This document shows, piece by piece, positions 21,495-32,632 of a DNA stretch of 64,000 nucleotides (position 1 is the first letter of the stretch; each line of letters starts with the position of its first letter). The stretch covers positions 3,829,501-3,893,500 of the forward strand of contig JARFJB010001819.1 of the NCBI GenBank assembly GCA_036346205.1, written 5' to 3'. The stretch is from Vesta saturnalis. Its lineage: Eukaryota; Arthropoda; Insecta; Coleoptera; Lampyridae. The translations under genes and the position numbers were made by a program. The notes under the pieces were generated by a model. It was given only the letters and a program-made list of their open reading frames with translations. It was not told the DNA's origin and did no database searches.

Positions 21495-22834
21495 ATGACT
21501 ACTTTTAAAGGTAAATTAATTTTGTTTTTATTTTCTAACCTAAACTTGCCGGTCATTCAACGTTTTATATCTTTACAATTTGCAGTGAAAGTAAAATGGG
21601 GCAAAGAATCCTACCCTGATATTGAAGTAAACGTAGATGAATCTCCAATGTTATTTAAAGCTCAAATTTTTGCTTTAACAGGAGTGCAACCTGAAAGACA
21701 AAAAGTTATGCTTAAAGGACTTACGTTGAAAGATGATGATTGGAATAATTTTAAATTAAGAGAGGTATTAGAATTTTTTCCGTAGTACTTCAACTTTAAT
21801 TGTAGTTATAAAACAGGGTGCAACAATATTATTAATGGGTAGTAAGGAGGAAGATGTTCCGAAAGAACCAGTGGAAAAAACGATGTTTGTTGAAGATATG
21901 AATGAGAGTGAATTGGCTACAGCTGTAAGTAGATTTTAAACCAATTGTAGATTATAATTAATCTCTTCTGTATTATTTAGTTAGAATTACCACCTGGTCT
22001 ACATAATATAAACAATACATGTTACATGAATGCTACTGTTCAATGTCTTCGTACAGTACCCGAATTAAGAGAAGCTTTAAAAACATTTAAAGGAGGTAAG
22101 AAAGTGTTCTCTGCAAACAAACTTGCCAAAAGTTGTATTTTTAAGAATTGCAAAGAGAAAATGAGTCTCAAGTTGCTCAATCAATAACTGCAGCTTTAAG
22201 AGATCTTTACACAAACATGGATCAAGGTCTTACAATCCCACCATTTTCTTTATTACAAATGCTACATATAGCATTTCCTAGGTTTGCAAAGACCAGTGAA
22301 CATGGAGGTTTTCAGCAACAGGTTTAGTTTTATGTTTTTACTACCAACATTTATTTTACTAATTTTTAGGATGCAAATGAGTGTTGGACAGAGTTAGTTA
22401 GAGTTTTACAACAAGAATTAAGATCAAAACAAGCCATAGATGGGGCACAAATTGAAAATTATAAGTGAGTTGTGTAAGGCAATTTTTATTTTTGATTCCA
22501 AAAATCTCATTTTCATTGCAATGTTGCAATATTTTTGACAAAAGTATTAAATGTATCTATGTACTATTTTTCTGTGTATGAAGGACCATGTGGAATTTTA
22601 TTAATTTAACATTTTCTTTGTTTATAAATATTTTAATATTAATATCAATTACAAATAATTACTTGCTGGCCCGACAGATGGCCTGGCATTTACATATAAA
22701 ATTTTATAATAAAAAAATTGTGTAAATAGCGAAATAATAATAATATCACATCCTAACATAGCTAAGAACCATGACAAAGACAAAATATATTGTCAAATTT
22801 GATCAGAATTGGTCAACGATTTTAACACACAGAC

Positions 22835-22878
<44 letters not shown>

Positions 22879-25800
22879 CGTGAGTTTTCTTTCATTTTAA
22901 GCATTGGCATCTCGGCAACTACAAGAGATAGATATTCGGTTAAATGGGAAAGAGTTGCAGTTTTATGAACCTAAATTAACAACAGTTTCAGTTGTTGGAA
23001 AAAGTTCATGGTTTACTAGATATTTTAAAAAAACAAAATTTTGCATTTATTTAATTCTAAATAGCTCTGTTATTTATATCGATTTCAGAAAAAAATGTTG
23101 AGGAAAAAATGGTAGTTGCTACTTTTGTTCTATCTCTTGTTATTCAAACTTTTTTTTTTTAATGAAAGGTGTAGTAAGCTGTGCCTTTATCAGATGCGCA
23201 TTTTTTAATCTTGATAACAATATCAGACATGATGTGTTTATTTTAAAAATAACAAAGTTATACTGATTTTATTTTTGATTTACAGTTGTCCATGGAAAAA
23301 TGAATTAATTATTAATTATTAACTAAAATTTCAATTTTGTTTTTCGCGTTTGGCTACCTTACTATTAGGAATTTTCAAAATTGATTAAACATTATTAAGG
23401 AAATTTTTACGCACAATACTGATACGGTATTAAAAATATTATGAGACGTTTTGTTTATTCTGAACCATCATCAGGTTTATTTTTTCTTATCGGGGTTAAG
23501 ACATATTTTTATGGCGTTGGATGGAGAATGTTATGCTGATTTTAGCAATATATAACACTTCATGGTTTGATCGACTGTGAAATAAAATACTCTTAAATTA
23601 AAAACTAAATATTAAATTATCACGATACCCATGAATCAAACAATACTCAGGAGTTGGCTTTTGTCATGTCATTTTCTAATTGTAAAATGGTAATAACTGC
23701 AAAATCCTTCGTGTTAGTGCTTTAAAATTTGCAAGTTTCTTTGAATGTCTTCAAATTCAGAAAAACGAGACATGATAAGGATATTTTATAGCTGCAATAG
23801 AAATAGTGTCAGAGCAGAACAAAGATATTTAGAGGAATATCCTGAGAGGCAGCAACCAAACCAGAGATATTTTTAAAATTAGACCGAAATTTGCGAGAAT
23901 TTGGATGTTTTCAGAAACCTCGAAATGCATATGGTAGCAGACTAGACAGAGATGCCGAAGAAGAAATATTACATCAGGTACTATTTGTTAGTATTATACT
24001 AATTATAAAATTTCCACTCACTTCACTGCTAATTTCAGCAGACATTTTTTGGAGAGTTATGACTTTATGTTATCCATCTTAGGTTCAAGAAAATCCTTCA
24101 ACATCTACCAGAGAAATAGAGCAAAATATTGAAGTGCCAAAACGACAGTTTGGCGAGTGTTAAACAACACCGTTATAAACCATTTAAGTTACATGTTAGT
24201 CAAACTCTTCGGCCTGGGGACGATATGAGACGGTTGGATTTTGTAACCAATTTAATACCAAAATGCTGGAAAATCGCAACTTCCTCAATCAAATAATTTG
24301 GACGGATGAGTGCAATTTTTCCACTAATGGAATGTTTAATCGTAATAACGAGCACTACTGATCCGTTGAAAATCCACGAATTAACAGGCAAATGGGAGGA
24401 CAAGCCCACCGGTCCTTTAATGTGTGGTTGGAATCTGGAAGGATAGGCTCCTTGGGCCAATTATTTACGAAGGTATCCTAACGTCTCAACGCTACCTCGC
24501 ATTTCTAACAAACGAAATATCAGACCTTTTGGATAATGTTCCGCTAAACGACAGATGGACTCTCTGGTGGCAAATGAACGGAGCTCCTCCTCATAATGCT
24601 GCGATAATAAGTGAATATCTTAACGGCGAATTTACTGATAAATGGATGGGAAATAGGGGACCACTTAGGTGGCCAGCAAGAAGTCAGATTTAACCCTTTA
24701 GATTACTTCCTCTGGGGCTATTTAAAATTATGATTGATAAGACACCACCGCAAAATATAGAAGAACTCCAGAATAGGGTTGTTTATGAACTTCGTCAAAT
24801 TCCCAGGCGAACCATTCAAAGAAGCGTAAACAATTGTAGAAGAAGAATTCGTTACTGTATTCAAGAAGGAGTAAACTTGTTCGAACATTTATTATAATAA
24901 TTTTGTTTGTCTGTGTAATTATTTTGTTGTTACCTATCGATAAATTTGCGTTGTTGCTATTATGACCGTGTTACATAGACCTACTTGTTTGAGTTGTTTG
25001 TTAATGTTTTTTAAATTGTTTAACTGTTTTATATTTTTTGGATGTTCTAACGAGTTTAACAATTAAATAAGTAGAACTACTGTAATTATTCCTTGCTGGA
25101 TCCAAGAAGGCGGAATCTTGTTCTTCGTATTTTTCTCATTATTTTAGTTGGCAGTCGATCAAACCATAAAGTGTTATATATTGCTAAAATCAGCATAACA
25201 TTCTCCATCCAACGACATAAAAATATATCTTAACCCCCATAAGAACAAATAAACCTGATGATGGTTCAGAATAAACAAAACGTCACATAATATTTTTAAT
25301 ACCGTATAGTATTGTGCATAAAAGGTACCTTAATAATGTTTAATCGAATTTTGAAAATTCCTAATAAGGTGGCCAAACGCGAACAACGAAAATCGAAATT
25401 TTTAGTTTTTGAGCATAAAACCAAATCCATTCGAGTTAGCTCAAATTTCTTTTCAGATTATTACTCGGCATCGAATTTAGCAAAAGTGCCGAATTTAAAC
25501 CTATATCCTATCTCTTATAATAAGCGAGATCCTCATGCTTGCTCGAGTTTGGGACAGCATTAAAATATCTAAAATTTTTATTTGTCATTTTGTTGTATTC
25601 CTCATAATAACGATTCTACACCATTTAAAAGAAAAATCACTAACTTGTTTTCGCTCATCAAAGTTTAAAATGCAAAAAAACTGTATTTATTATGACAAGG
25701 GTGTAATACTGCCGAAAACGATAATAATTAATTCATTTTGTCCATGGCCAACTGTAAATCAATAATAAAATCGTTATATCTTTGTTATTTTTAAAAATAA

Positions 25801-26193
25801 ATATGTCATGTCTGATATCGTTACAAAGCTTAAAAAAATACGAATCTGATAAAGGCACACCCTACTATACCTTCCATTTAAAACAACAAAAGTATATGTC
25901 ATAACTTTGGAATAACAAGAGATAGAACAAAAGTGGCGACACCAGTAGATAAAACATAAAAAACACTAGGTAGCATTTTTCCTCTACATTTTTTTTTCCA
26001 ATCAATAATAACATTAAGACAATAATAATATTTAGAATTAAATAAAATGCAAAATTTTAGTTTTTTTTAAATATCTAGGAAGCCATGAACTTTTTCCAAC
26101 AACTTCATAAAACTGCAACTCTTTCCCCATTTAACCGAATCTCTATCTCCTGTAGTTTCCGAGATGCCAATGCTTAAAATGAAAAACGCACCT

Positions 26194-26241
<48 letters not shown>

Positions 26242-28746
26242 AAAATGAATTATTTATTAAAATTAAATAAATACAGTTATAATATGCTCGATAGACAAGA
26301 TTATTACAGTATTCATTATTAAACTTTTGCAATAGCCAAGCAAAATATATTTCGTGCGTAGTTCCTTCGCTTTGATAATACTGGCTAAGGATGCATTCTT
26401 GTTGCTTTGAGACAATTTTCGTCGCCACAAGCGCTCATGCATCTCGTTAGCCTGTATTATCAGCAAGTGACTATATTACCGTTGATTATTGTGGGGAATT
26501 TTTTGTTATAGCTTTTGTTTGTGTTGACCAATGTGTTTCATATACCTCTATTTCTGTGTTTGAATTAAATGTATCAGTCAAACAAATATGAAAATGTAAA
26601 ATTTCACCATTATCACACATAATAAAATACTTATCTTTTTTGGGTTTTTTTTAATGGTGTATTTTAAATTATACAATCTAAACATTTCGATAACACTTAC
26701 AGTTATTTTCGTCAGTAGTTGAAAATTGTTAAAGATGTAAACAATTTTGTCAAATTTGAAAAATTAAAAAAAAAAACAAAAAAGATAAGTATTTTAGTCA
26801 AACAAATAGTCTAGTGAAGTATAGCTCGAGTATGAGTAAATTAGAAAATAATTAGACAGATTTCTTCTCAAGTTTATAGGCATTTGGCAATAGCCACTCT
26901 GGCTTTGTGAGCTCTTTGTCTTTATTGCTTGGCAACAATCTTCTGAGAATACTTCTAATCATTTTCGTATTCTAGTTTCTAATTGTATTATTACTGATAA
27001 TAATTTTAATGAGTTTTGAAACTATAAAATAGCAATTACTTCTACAAGAAAAAGTGTAGATGTGTTTTTTAAAGAGAATATGTTAATGCAGATGGCGTTG
27101 CTTTGCACAGCAATATTTTGATTATGGAAATAGTAATTGAAATTAAACAAATAAATATTTATAAACACGAAGATCTTGCACTGGGTTTAACAATTTGTCT
27201 TCCAAATATTATAGTTAATATTAATATTGCATTTCTTTTATCAAACCTTCACTTGTGGAAATTTTTATACTATGTACGATGCGCTAACTTCCTTTAAATG
27301 CCATTAAACAAAAACAGTTCAATAAATAAAGTTTTCTGTTACATTATCTATTTTGCAAGACAAGCAAATGAGCATATCTAAGTCATTTTAATTCTTTGAG
27401 TAAACAGTCAGTGAATTGTAGGGATTTACTCCAGTTGCTATTCACTACTAAGAATTGGAATTTACTTCAATTTTTTAGTAAACCTTGAATCACGGAGGTA
27501 TCTATATTTAAATTTTGGAACGGTTGATGCACACATTTTTTAACTAGTCATTACTTTTTGCACATTCTATTGAAAATTTAAATGGGGAGTATTTTATGAA
27601 CATGGTCATCTTCTACACGCGAAATTAATGCTCAATATTAATATCTTAGCACATGATAGTTCACTGATTTCAAATTAAATTACACAATTATGTTGCATTT
27701 AAACTATATTTAATTTTTTCAGATCACTTATTGATCAATATTTTGGAGGAACATTTGAAGTAGAATGGAAATGTGCAGAATCCGATGAAGAACCACCAAC
27801 AAAAACCAAAGAACAATTTTTGCAATTAAGTTGTTTTATCTCACAAGACGTACGATATATGCATTCTGGACTTAGATCGGTTTGACTAATAAGTTTTGAA
27901 TAATAATTTTGCATAATTAAAATCATTTTAGAAAATGCAAGAACAGATTACAAAAATGTCCAATTGTTTACAAAGAGATGCGGTCTATACAAAAACAGTA
28001 AGTTCTCTCATATCAGTTTTACGTAATATAACATTTATTTTAGTCTAAAATTAATCGGCTGCCTGCATATCTTACAATACAATTTGTTAGGTTTTATTTT
28101 AAAGGAAAGGAATTGTTAAATGCAAAAATATTGAAAGATGTAAAATTTCCACTTGAATTTGATGCATACGAGCTATGTAGTCCCGAGCTACAGGATAAAT
28201 TAACACCAATGCGATTGAAATTTAAGGTATATCAGTTTCTTACTGATTTGTTAATGTAAATTTGTGTATTTATAGGAAATTGAAGATGCACAAGTGGAAG
28301 CTGCAACAAAAGGTAAAGCTACTGATAAAGGGGATGGAAAACCTAAAGAAAAAGGAAAAATGTTGCCATATTCTTTTGAGGATGGTATACAATGTAACAT
28401 TTTTCCAAATGTATACTTAAATTTAATTTTAGATGCAGGAAGCAATAATAGCGGTTATTACACACTGCAGGCTGTTTTGACCCACAAAGGTCGATCATCT
28501 TCTAGTGGACATTATGTTAGTTGGATTCGTCATGCTAATAATAATTGGTTTAAATGTGATGATGATACAGTTTCTCCTGTTACTACGGAAGATATTTTAA
28601 AATTATCAGGGGGAGGTACATGTACCCAATTTCATAAAATTATTGTCTTATTTTTATTCATTTTAGGCGATTGGCATTGTGCATATGTTTTATTGTATGG
28701 TCCTAGAATACTTGAATTGCCTTCAGAAAGTATGGAAACTGAATAA
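21495..28746 (+). CDS. USP14: USP14: proteasome-associated ubiquitin carboxyl-terminal hydrolase
   Basis: Deubiquitinase that docks on the 19S proteasome through its N-terminal ubiquitin-like domain and trims ubiquitin chains. My exons: 21495-21510, 21586-21764, 21817-21924, 21981-22095, 22158-22321, 22370-22464, 27723-27879, 27932-27997, 28044-28226, 28276-28384, 28433-28615, 28667-28746, about 484 aa (human 494). Ubl domain about residues 1-75. Catalytic Cys at about 115 in NNTCYMNATVQCL, catalytic His in SSSGHYVSWIR, then KLSGGGDWHCAYVLLYGPR near the end. All introns are GT-AG and 46-75 bp except intron 6 (5258 bp), which contains a mariner-like element. Intron 10 (28385-28432) is 48 bp with no stop, so it can be read through. 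The exon 5 acceptor (22157) was chosen to keep the frame. No inactivating lesion seen. Confidence 0.95.
22839..22877. repeat. (AT)n at left edge of mariner-like element
   Basis: TA dinucleotides directly abutting the element's left inverted repeat, inside USP14 intron 6. Confidence 0.95.
22878..26195 (+). mobile_element. mariner-like element with long TIRs (copy B) in USP14 intron 6
   Basis: Left arm 22878 to about 23585 and right arm about 25160-26195 are inverted copies, starting with TTTTAAGCATTGGCATCTCGG and sharing long blocks such as AACATTCTCCATCCAACG / its complement. The right arm carries extra sequence near 25420-25640. A transposase relic lies between. Both ends abut (TA)n tracts, consistent with TA target duplication followed by expansion. 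Confidence 0.85.
23745..24897 (+). pseudogene. mariner-like transposase (copy B)
   Basis: Tc1/mariner-superfamily transposase with the insect DUF4817-type N-terminus. Seen: MSSNSEKRDMIRIFYSCNR and YLEEYPERQQPNQRYF (helix-turn-helix region), ILHQVQENPSTSTREIEQN, first catalytic Asp in IIWTDECNFSTNG, SFNVWVGIW, WWQMNGAPPHN where the second catalytic Asp is replaced by Asn, and RWPARS followed by a frame change into the LDYFLWGYLK region. Ends with the family tail FEHLL and stops at 24895-24897. Several stops and frameshifts; inactive. Same family as the copies at 4882, 32633, 55488 and 57260. Confidence 0.85.
26196..26239. repeat. (TA)n at right edge of mariner-like element
   Basis: TA run abutting the right inverted repeat. 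Confidence 0.95.
26240..27722. other. rest of USP14 intron 6
   Basis: AT-rich intron sequence with one dispersed repeat (26576-26745). No gene recognised. Confidence 0.5.
26576..26745 (-). repeat. dispersed repeat R1 (shared with 62105-62275)
   Basis: On the minus strand this matches 62105-62275 on the plus strand: CTGACGA, a short hairpin, GTGTTATCGAAA(C/T)GTTTAG, ATTGTATAAT, ACACCATTAAAAAA, AAAAAAGATAAGTATTTTAT, TTTACATTTTCATAT. At 62 kb it directly follows a PIF/Harbinger fragment. Confidence 0.75.
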
Positions 28747-29460
28747 CAAAGTGAATGACGTAATTATGATTAACAGTTTAAGTTTAATTTTCTATGTAAT
28801 ATATAAAAATGCAATTTTATAAATATTCTAACATCTATGGTTTGATTTATTCTAATATTGTTTGAGAGCTGTGAATTTAATGAAGAATTTGACTATATCT
28901 ATGCTTGTTGATTGTGTACATTAACGAACACTGGAAGAAGACATATTAGTTTATTGTACTAGTTTGTTAAAGATTGTTTCATTTGACCATCCAGTGAATT
29001 TGTGATAAAATATAAAAGCGAACGAGTCCAAGTATTAACAACACTGGGATGTTTAAAAGTGTTGGTTTGGAAATATGTAATAGGTCAATTTTCATGTTAT
29101 ATTTTAATAAGTTTGTGCTCGTTTGGTAAGTGCCCATGACTTTTTACCTTTCTTTTGTGATGGGAGTAACAGTATACTTCCCGTAATACATATACAGGGT
29201 GTCTCCAATTATAGGGACCAAACTTTACCAGACAATAGTAAGAAAAATGTTCATAAAAAAACATGGGCTGGAAAATACAGGGTGTCAAATATTAAAAAAA
29301 TACAAATAGTCTTTGGATTGTAAAGTTAACGTTATAAAATTATCACAAATTCTTTTCACATTATGCTGTTTTTTTGGTAAAAGTCAGGGAAAAAAATATT
29401 ATTTAGAAACCTAGAAGGTCAGGCATCTTTCTCCGCCCTAAATATTTTTTAATGTACAAT
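28747..29460. other. USP14 3' flank
   Basis: Presumed 3' UTR then intergenic DNA. Two ACAGGGTGTC words (29195 and 29279), typical of mariner-type termini in arthropods, may be remains of another element. No exact AATAAA close to the stop. Confidence 0.35.
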
Positions 29461-29959
29461 GCAAAGATAGAAAGATGTGGTTTTCTCAACCCTGTTCTAC
29501 TTTTTCGTGAAACGAAAGATGCCACAAACAGCATTGTCATAGTCCTATTAGTATTTGAGATACAGGGCGAAATTCAAAATTTTCACATTTTAAGCACCCC
29601 TCGTAACTGTTTTTCATTGTAATTTATCGAAATGGTGAAAAGTGTTTTTTTTATACTGAATTTTCGGTAGAATGTAGTGGCATGCATAGTAAACATGGTT
29701 CACTCTTTCTGGAAAGTCAGGGAATTTGAAAAACGTCAGGGTACATTTTGGAAAAATGCAGTGAATCAGGGAAAAGAGCCAATTGTAGAGAAAAGTCAGG
29801 AGATTTTAAACTATATTGTTTGCACACAGTTGTTGCTGTTATAAATATCGATGTGATTTTTCCTTGATACGTAACTTCTTGGAGAGATTTAATAAGAATG
29901 ACAAAATACCTAACACAACATCTGCACTATTTTCTTTGCATCTACTAGATTAGTATAAC

Positions 29960-30420
29960 TTGCATGACTTGGAAAATATTGATATCGGTTTCCAAACCAA
30001 AACGCTTCTGAAACAAATCAAAGTATGTGATGCTGATATTGAAAAGTTCAGATTAGGGTGTCAAACTATTCTAATCAAAGTTACAAAAAAATTATTAGAA
30101 AAATGTCCAATCAAATACCAAACTGTACAAGGTTTGTCATCATTAGAGCTTAACATGATATTTAACCAGGCAGAGGGGAAAACTGAGAGATAACATATTA
30201 CTCGAACATCATTCGGCAGCACCTCTAATAGGATCTCTGATATTGTTGCTGAAAAAGCTAAGACGCAGTAGAATAATCTTTGCAGTGATGCACACAAAAG
30301 TAAAATATCTTTGGAAATAAAAAAACTTGAAAAGATGAGAAAAATAAAAAAACTTGAAGCTTTAAGGGGAAAAGAAAGAATCAAATCAAAAAATAATGAT
30401 GTTAGAAAACCCACACTTGT
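29960..30420 (+). pseudogene. fragment of an unidentified transposon-encoded protein
   Basis: Open for 77 codons (29960-30193), then broken. Seen: CDADIEKFRLGCQTILIKV and KLLEKCPIKYQTVQGLSSL, which resembles the 'CxxFL..L..KSPL.Y.LVR.LSCLDP' block found in repeat-encoded proteins of many animals, followed by Lys-rich helical sequence (SKISLEIKKLEKMRKIKKLE). I cannot name the family with certainty. Confidence 0.4.
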
Positions 30421-30465
30421 CCTGAAAGTCAACCAATTGCACATCAATAGTTGTCTATGAACCGG

Positions 30466-31457
30466 GCTTATTTGGCAATTGTTTATTAGGAAGTCCCAAA
30501 CCTCAGACACTAGCACAAGTCTCATTATGTACTAAGCGTTCTTGTCTTGTCTCGTGGGAATCAAAGTTCAAGCATGAACTGATGAATCGAAATCTATTCA
30601 TTGACGTCGTTTTTGAAGGCAGGTTCCTTTCGTTTTGTCTCTAAAAAAATCTTGCCGGCGTTTGGCCATTTCTTCGTTTGTATATTTCAAAACTGCGTCT
30701 ATGAGATTTGGTGACAAAAAAACATTGGAAACGCTCTAGGGGTTCCTTTTCTAATGCGGCATTGATCAAAGTCTTGACGGGAACATGTACGATGTTTTTC
30801 TTTGAAGTTTTAGTACTGGTCGTAGGAATGGGTTTAGTATTCCATTTAGTTGTGCCGTCTTTGCCAGTTAACTCTTTTTCGCGTATGTCAAGTATGCTAA
30901 ATGTTCGGTTAGTTTTATTTTTTTTGCTGTCTCTGGTCGTTTGGCTTGCTTTGTAACTCTTTTTTTTGTGAGGAAAACGGTACACTTTGCTCAAGTGATC
31001 TCTCTGAATGATTCTTGCAGTTAGGCGGGCCAAGTGAGTCGGCATTCCAGGAAGTAAAAGGCCTGGGCGAGTTGGCATTCCTGGAAGTAGAAAGGCCAGG
31101 CGAGTCGGCGTACCTGGAAGTAGAAGGGCCAGACGAGTCAGCGTTCCTGAAAGTAGAAGGGTTAGGCGAGTCGCCTCTGTTTTTTTCGAAAATTTTTCTC
31201 ATCGCAACTTCAACTTGTTCATCAGGTTCACACATATCTTCCTCTGTCTGTACGCAGACTGGATCATTATACGAATCATCTGAATCTATATCATTTAAAT
31301 CTTCGGGAAGTAAGATTATTTGTGAAATGAAAGGCAAATCTTCAAGATCTTCGTATTCAGATTGTAGGGAAACATTGTCATCACCATCATCATCCGAAAG
31401 CCGATCTATTTCTGCCTGAATCTCATCAGCAGTCAAAAGTTTCCTTTTCCATGTCAT
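30466..31457 (-). pseudogene. piggyBac-type transposase, N-terminal part, internally deleted
   Basis: Seen from 31457 downward: MTWKRKLLTADEIQAEIDRL, a long acidic Asp/Glu/Ser N-terminus with a Ser/Pro/Arg repeat (SxxADSPGxSTSR repeated about five times), TKWNTKPIP, KNIVHVPVKT, PLERFQCFF; then after a frame change in an A-run near 30715, DAVLKYTNEEMAKRRQDFF. After an internal deletion RLVLVSEVWDFLINNCQ appears, a block from further downstream in this family. The catalytic Asp region is lost. Lies inside element X. Confidence 0.75.
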
Positions 31458-32141
31458 TTTTATAACTGAAAAAAACATATTTTCATCAAAAACTGCCTTG
31501 AGTTTCTTTATATATTCCTACAATAATCAGCTGGGTTGCCCCCATTGATATCAAAAATTTAAAATTAATATAAAAAACATTAAAAAACAAAATCGCTTAG
31601 GAAACCCATCACGTCCTCTAAACGTATATTTAATTATTGCTTGCGTAATCCGTTACGTCTCCGGGACGCACAGTACATAACTAAACCTTTTATTACTTAC
31701 CAATACGTCACTCTAACACTGCAATATACACAAAATGTGACACAAGACTAATAAGACAATACATAGCTGGACCGTCGTGAACACGCGTCTGGACAACCAA
31801 TCAAATATCTTATATATAAAATAACTTTTTATACAACTGGCCCTTAAGCACGTAATAATAAAAAGGAGGGTGATGGGCGGCTATGGGATGGTGCAGGCCG
31901 ATTTAAAAAAAATTAAAATTATTGATTTCCTTCGTGTGTATTAGGAGTCAGGGAAAGTTTGTCATTACGTCATGGAAAGTCAGGGAAATCAATTCCAAAA
32001 TAAAAGTGTGAACCATGATAAACCAAAGTTTTGTTTTTTTAAATGGAACACCCTGTATATTTTTTATTATATAATAGAGGTTACTCTCAGCTTACAAAAA
32101 ATATATATTGCGTGGCACTTCTTTTGCATTATTAACCTCAA

Positions 32142-32495
32142 AATAGTATATTGAGTATCAATATACTATATGGCCAAATTGGCCGTCGACCGGTACAACC
32201 CTGAATGTTCATGATGCTCATACTGTTTTTTGCACGATTGTATTAAATTTACCACAATTGAAATTATTTAATTTCTACTAAATAAACGAAAAGTCAAGTG
32301 ACGTTTTAAATAGAAACATCCAAATTGTTTGTTCTTATTGTTGTGAAATATAGGTAGTATATATAATTTTACGTTTGTAAGTAAAAGACGTCGATAAGTA
32401 AAATACTTACCGACGAGTTGGACCTCGCAACCAGTAAACATATCCCACTGTCTTGGAAACAGATATGGTAAATAAACGAAAAAATCAATCATCCA
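32142..32495. repeat. insertion in left arm of copy C, with a perfect palindrome
   Basis: Absent from the matching right arm. Begins with TAGTATATTGA-GTA-TCAATATACTA, an 11-bp-arm perfect hairpin at 32143-32167. No coding potential. Confidence 0.5.
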
Positions 32496-32632
32496 AAAAT
32501 GAATGTTACGTTAATTTAACATTTTGATGATATAGTTGGCCATGAAAAAGCAAGGTTAAGGGTTAGGAAGCAAAAACACAAAATTAAAAACTAAACATAA
32601 TACCTACAACTTTACAAGCCTAATATAAATTA

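Larger units (their letters stand above)
29696..32022. mobile_element. unclassified element X nested in copy C
   Basis: Ends ATGGTTCAC...GTGAACCAT, with TAAAC next to both ends as a possible target duplication. GTCAGGGA words cluster near both ends (29720-29815 and 31950-31985), like subterminal transposase-binding repeats. Inside are a piece of an unidentified transposon protein (29960-30420) and an internally deleted piggyBac gene. Class unknown. Confidence 0.5.

Noticed and set aside
31015..31419. 134-codon + strand frame with Gly-Glu-Ser-Ala repeats
   Set aside because: Antisense shadow of the repeated N-terminus of the minus-strand piggyBac gene.
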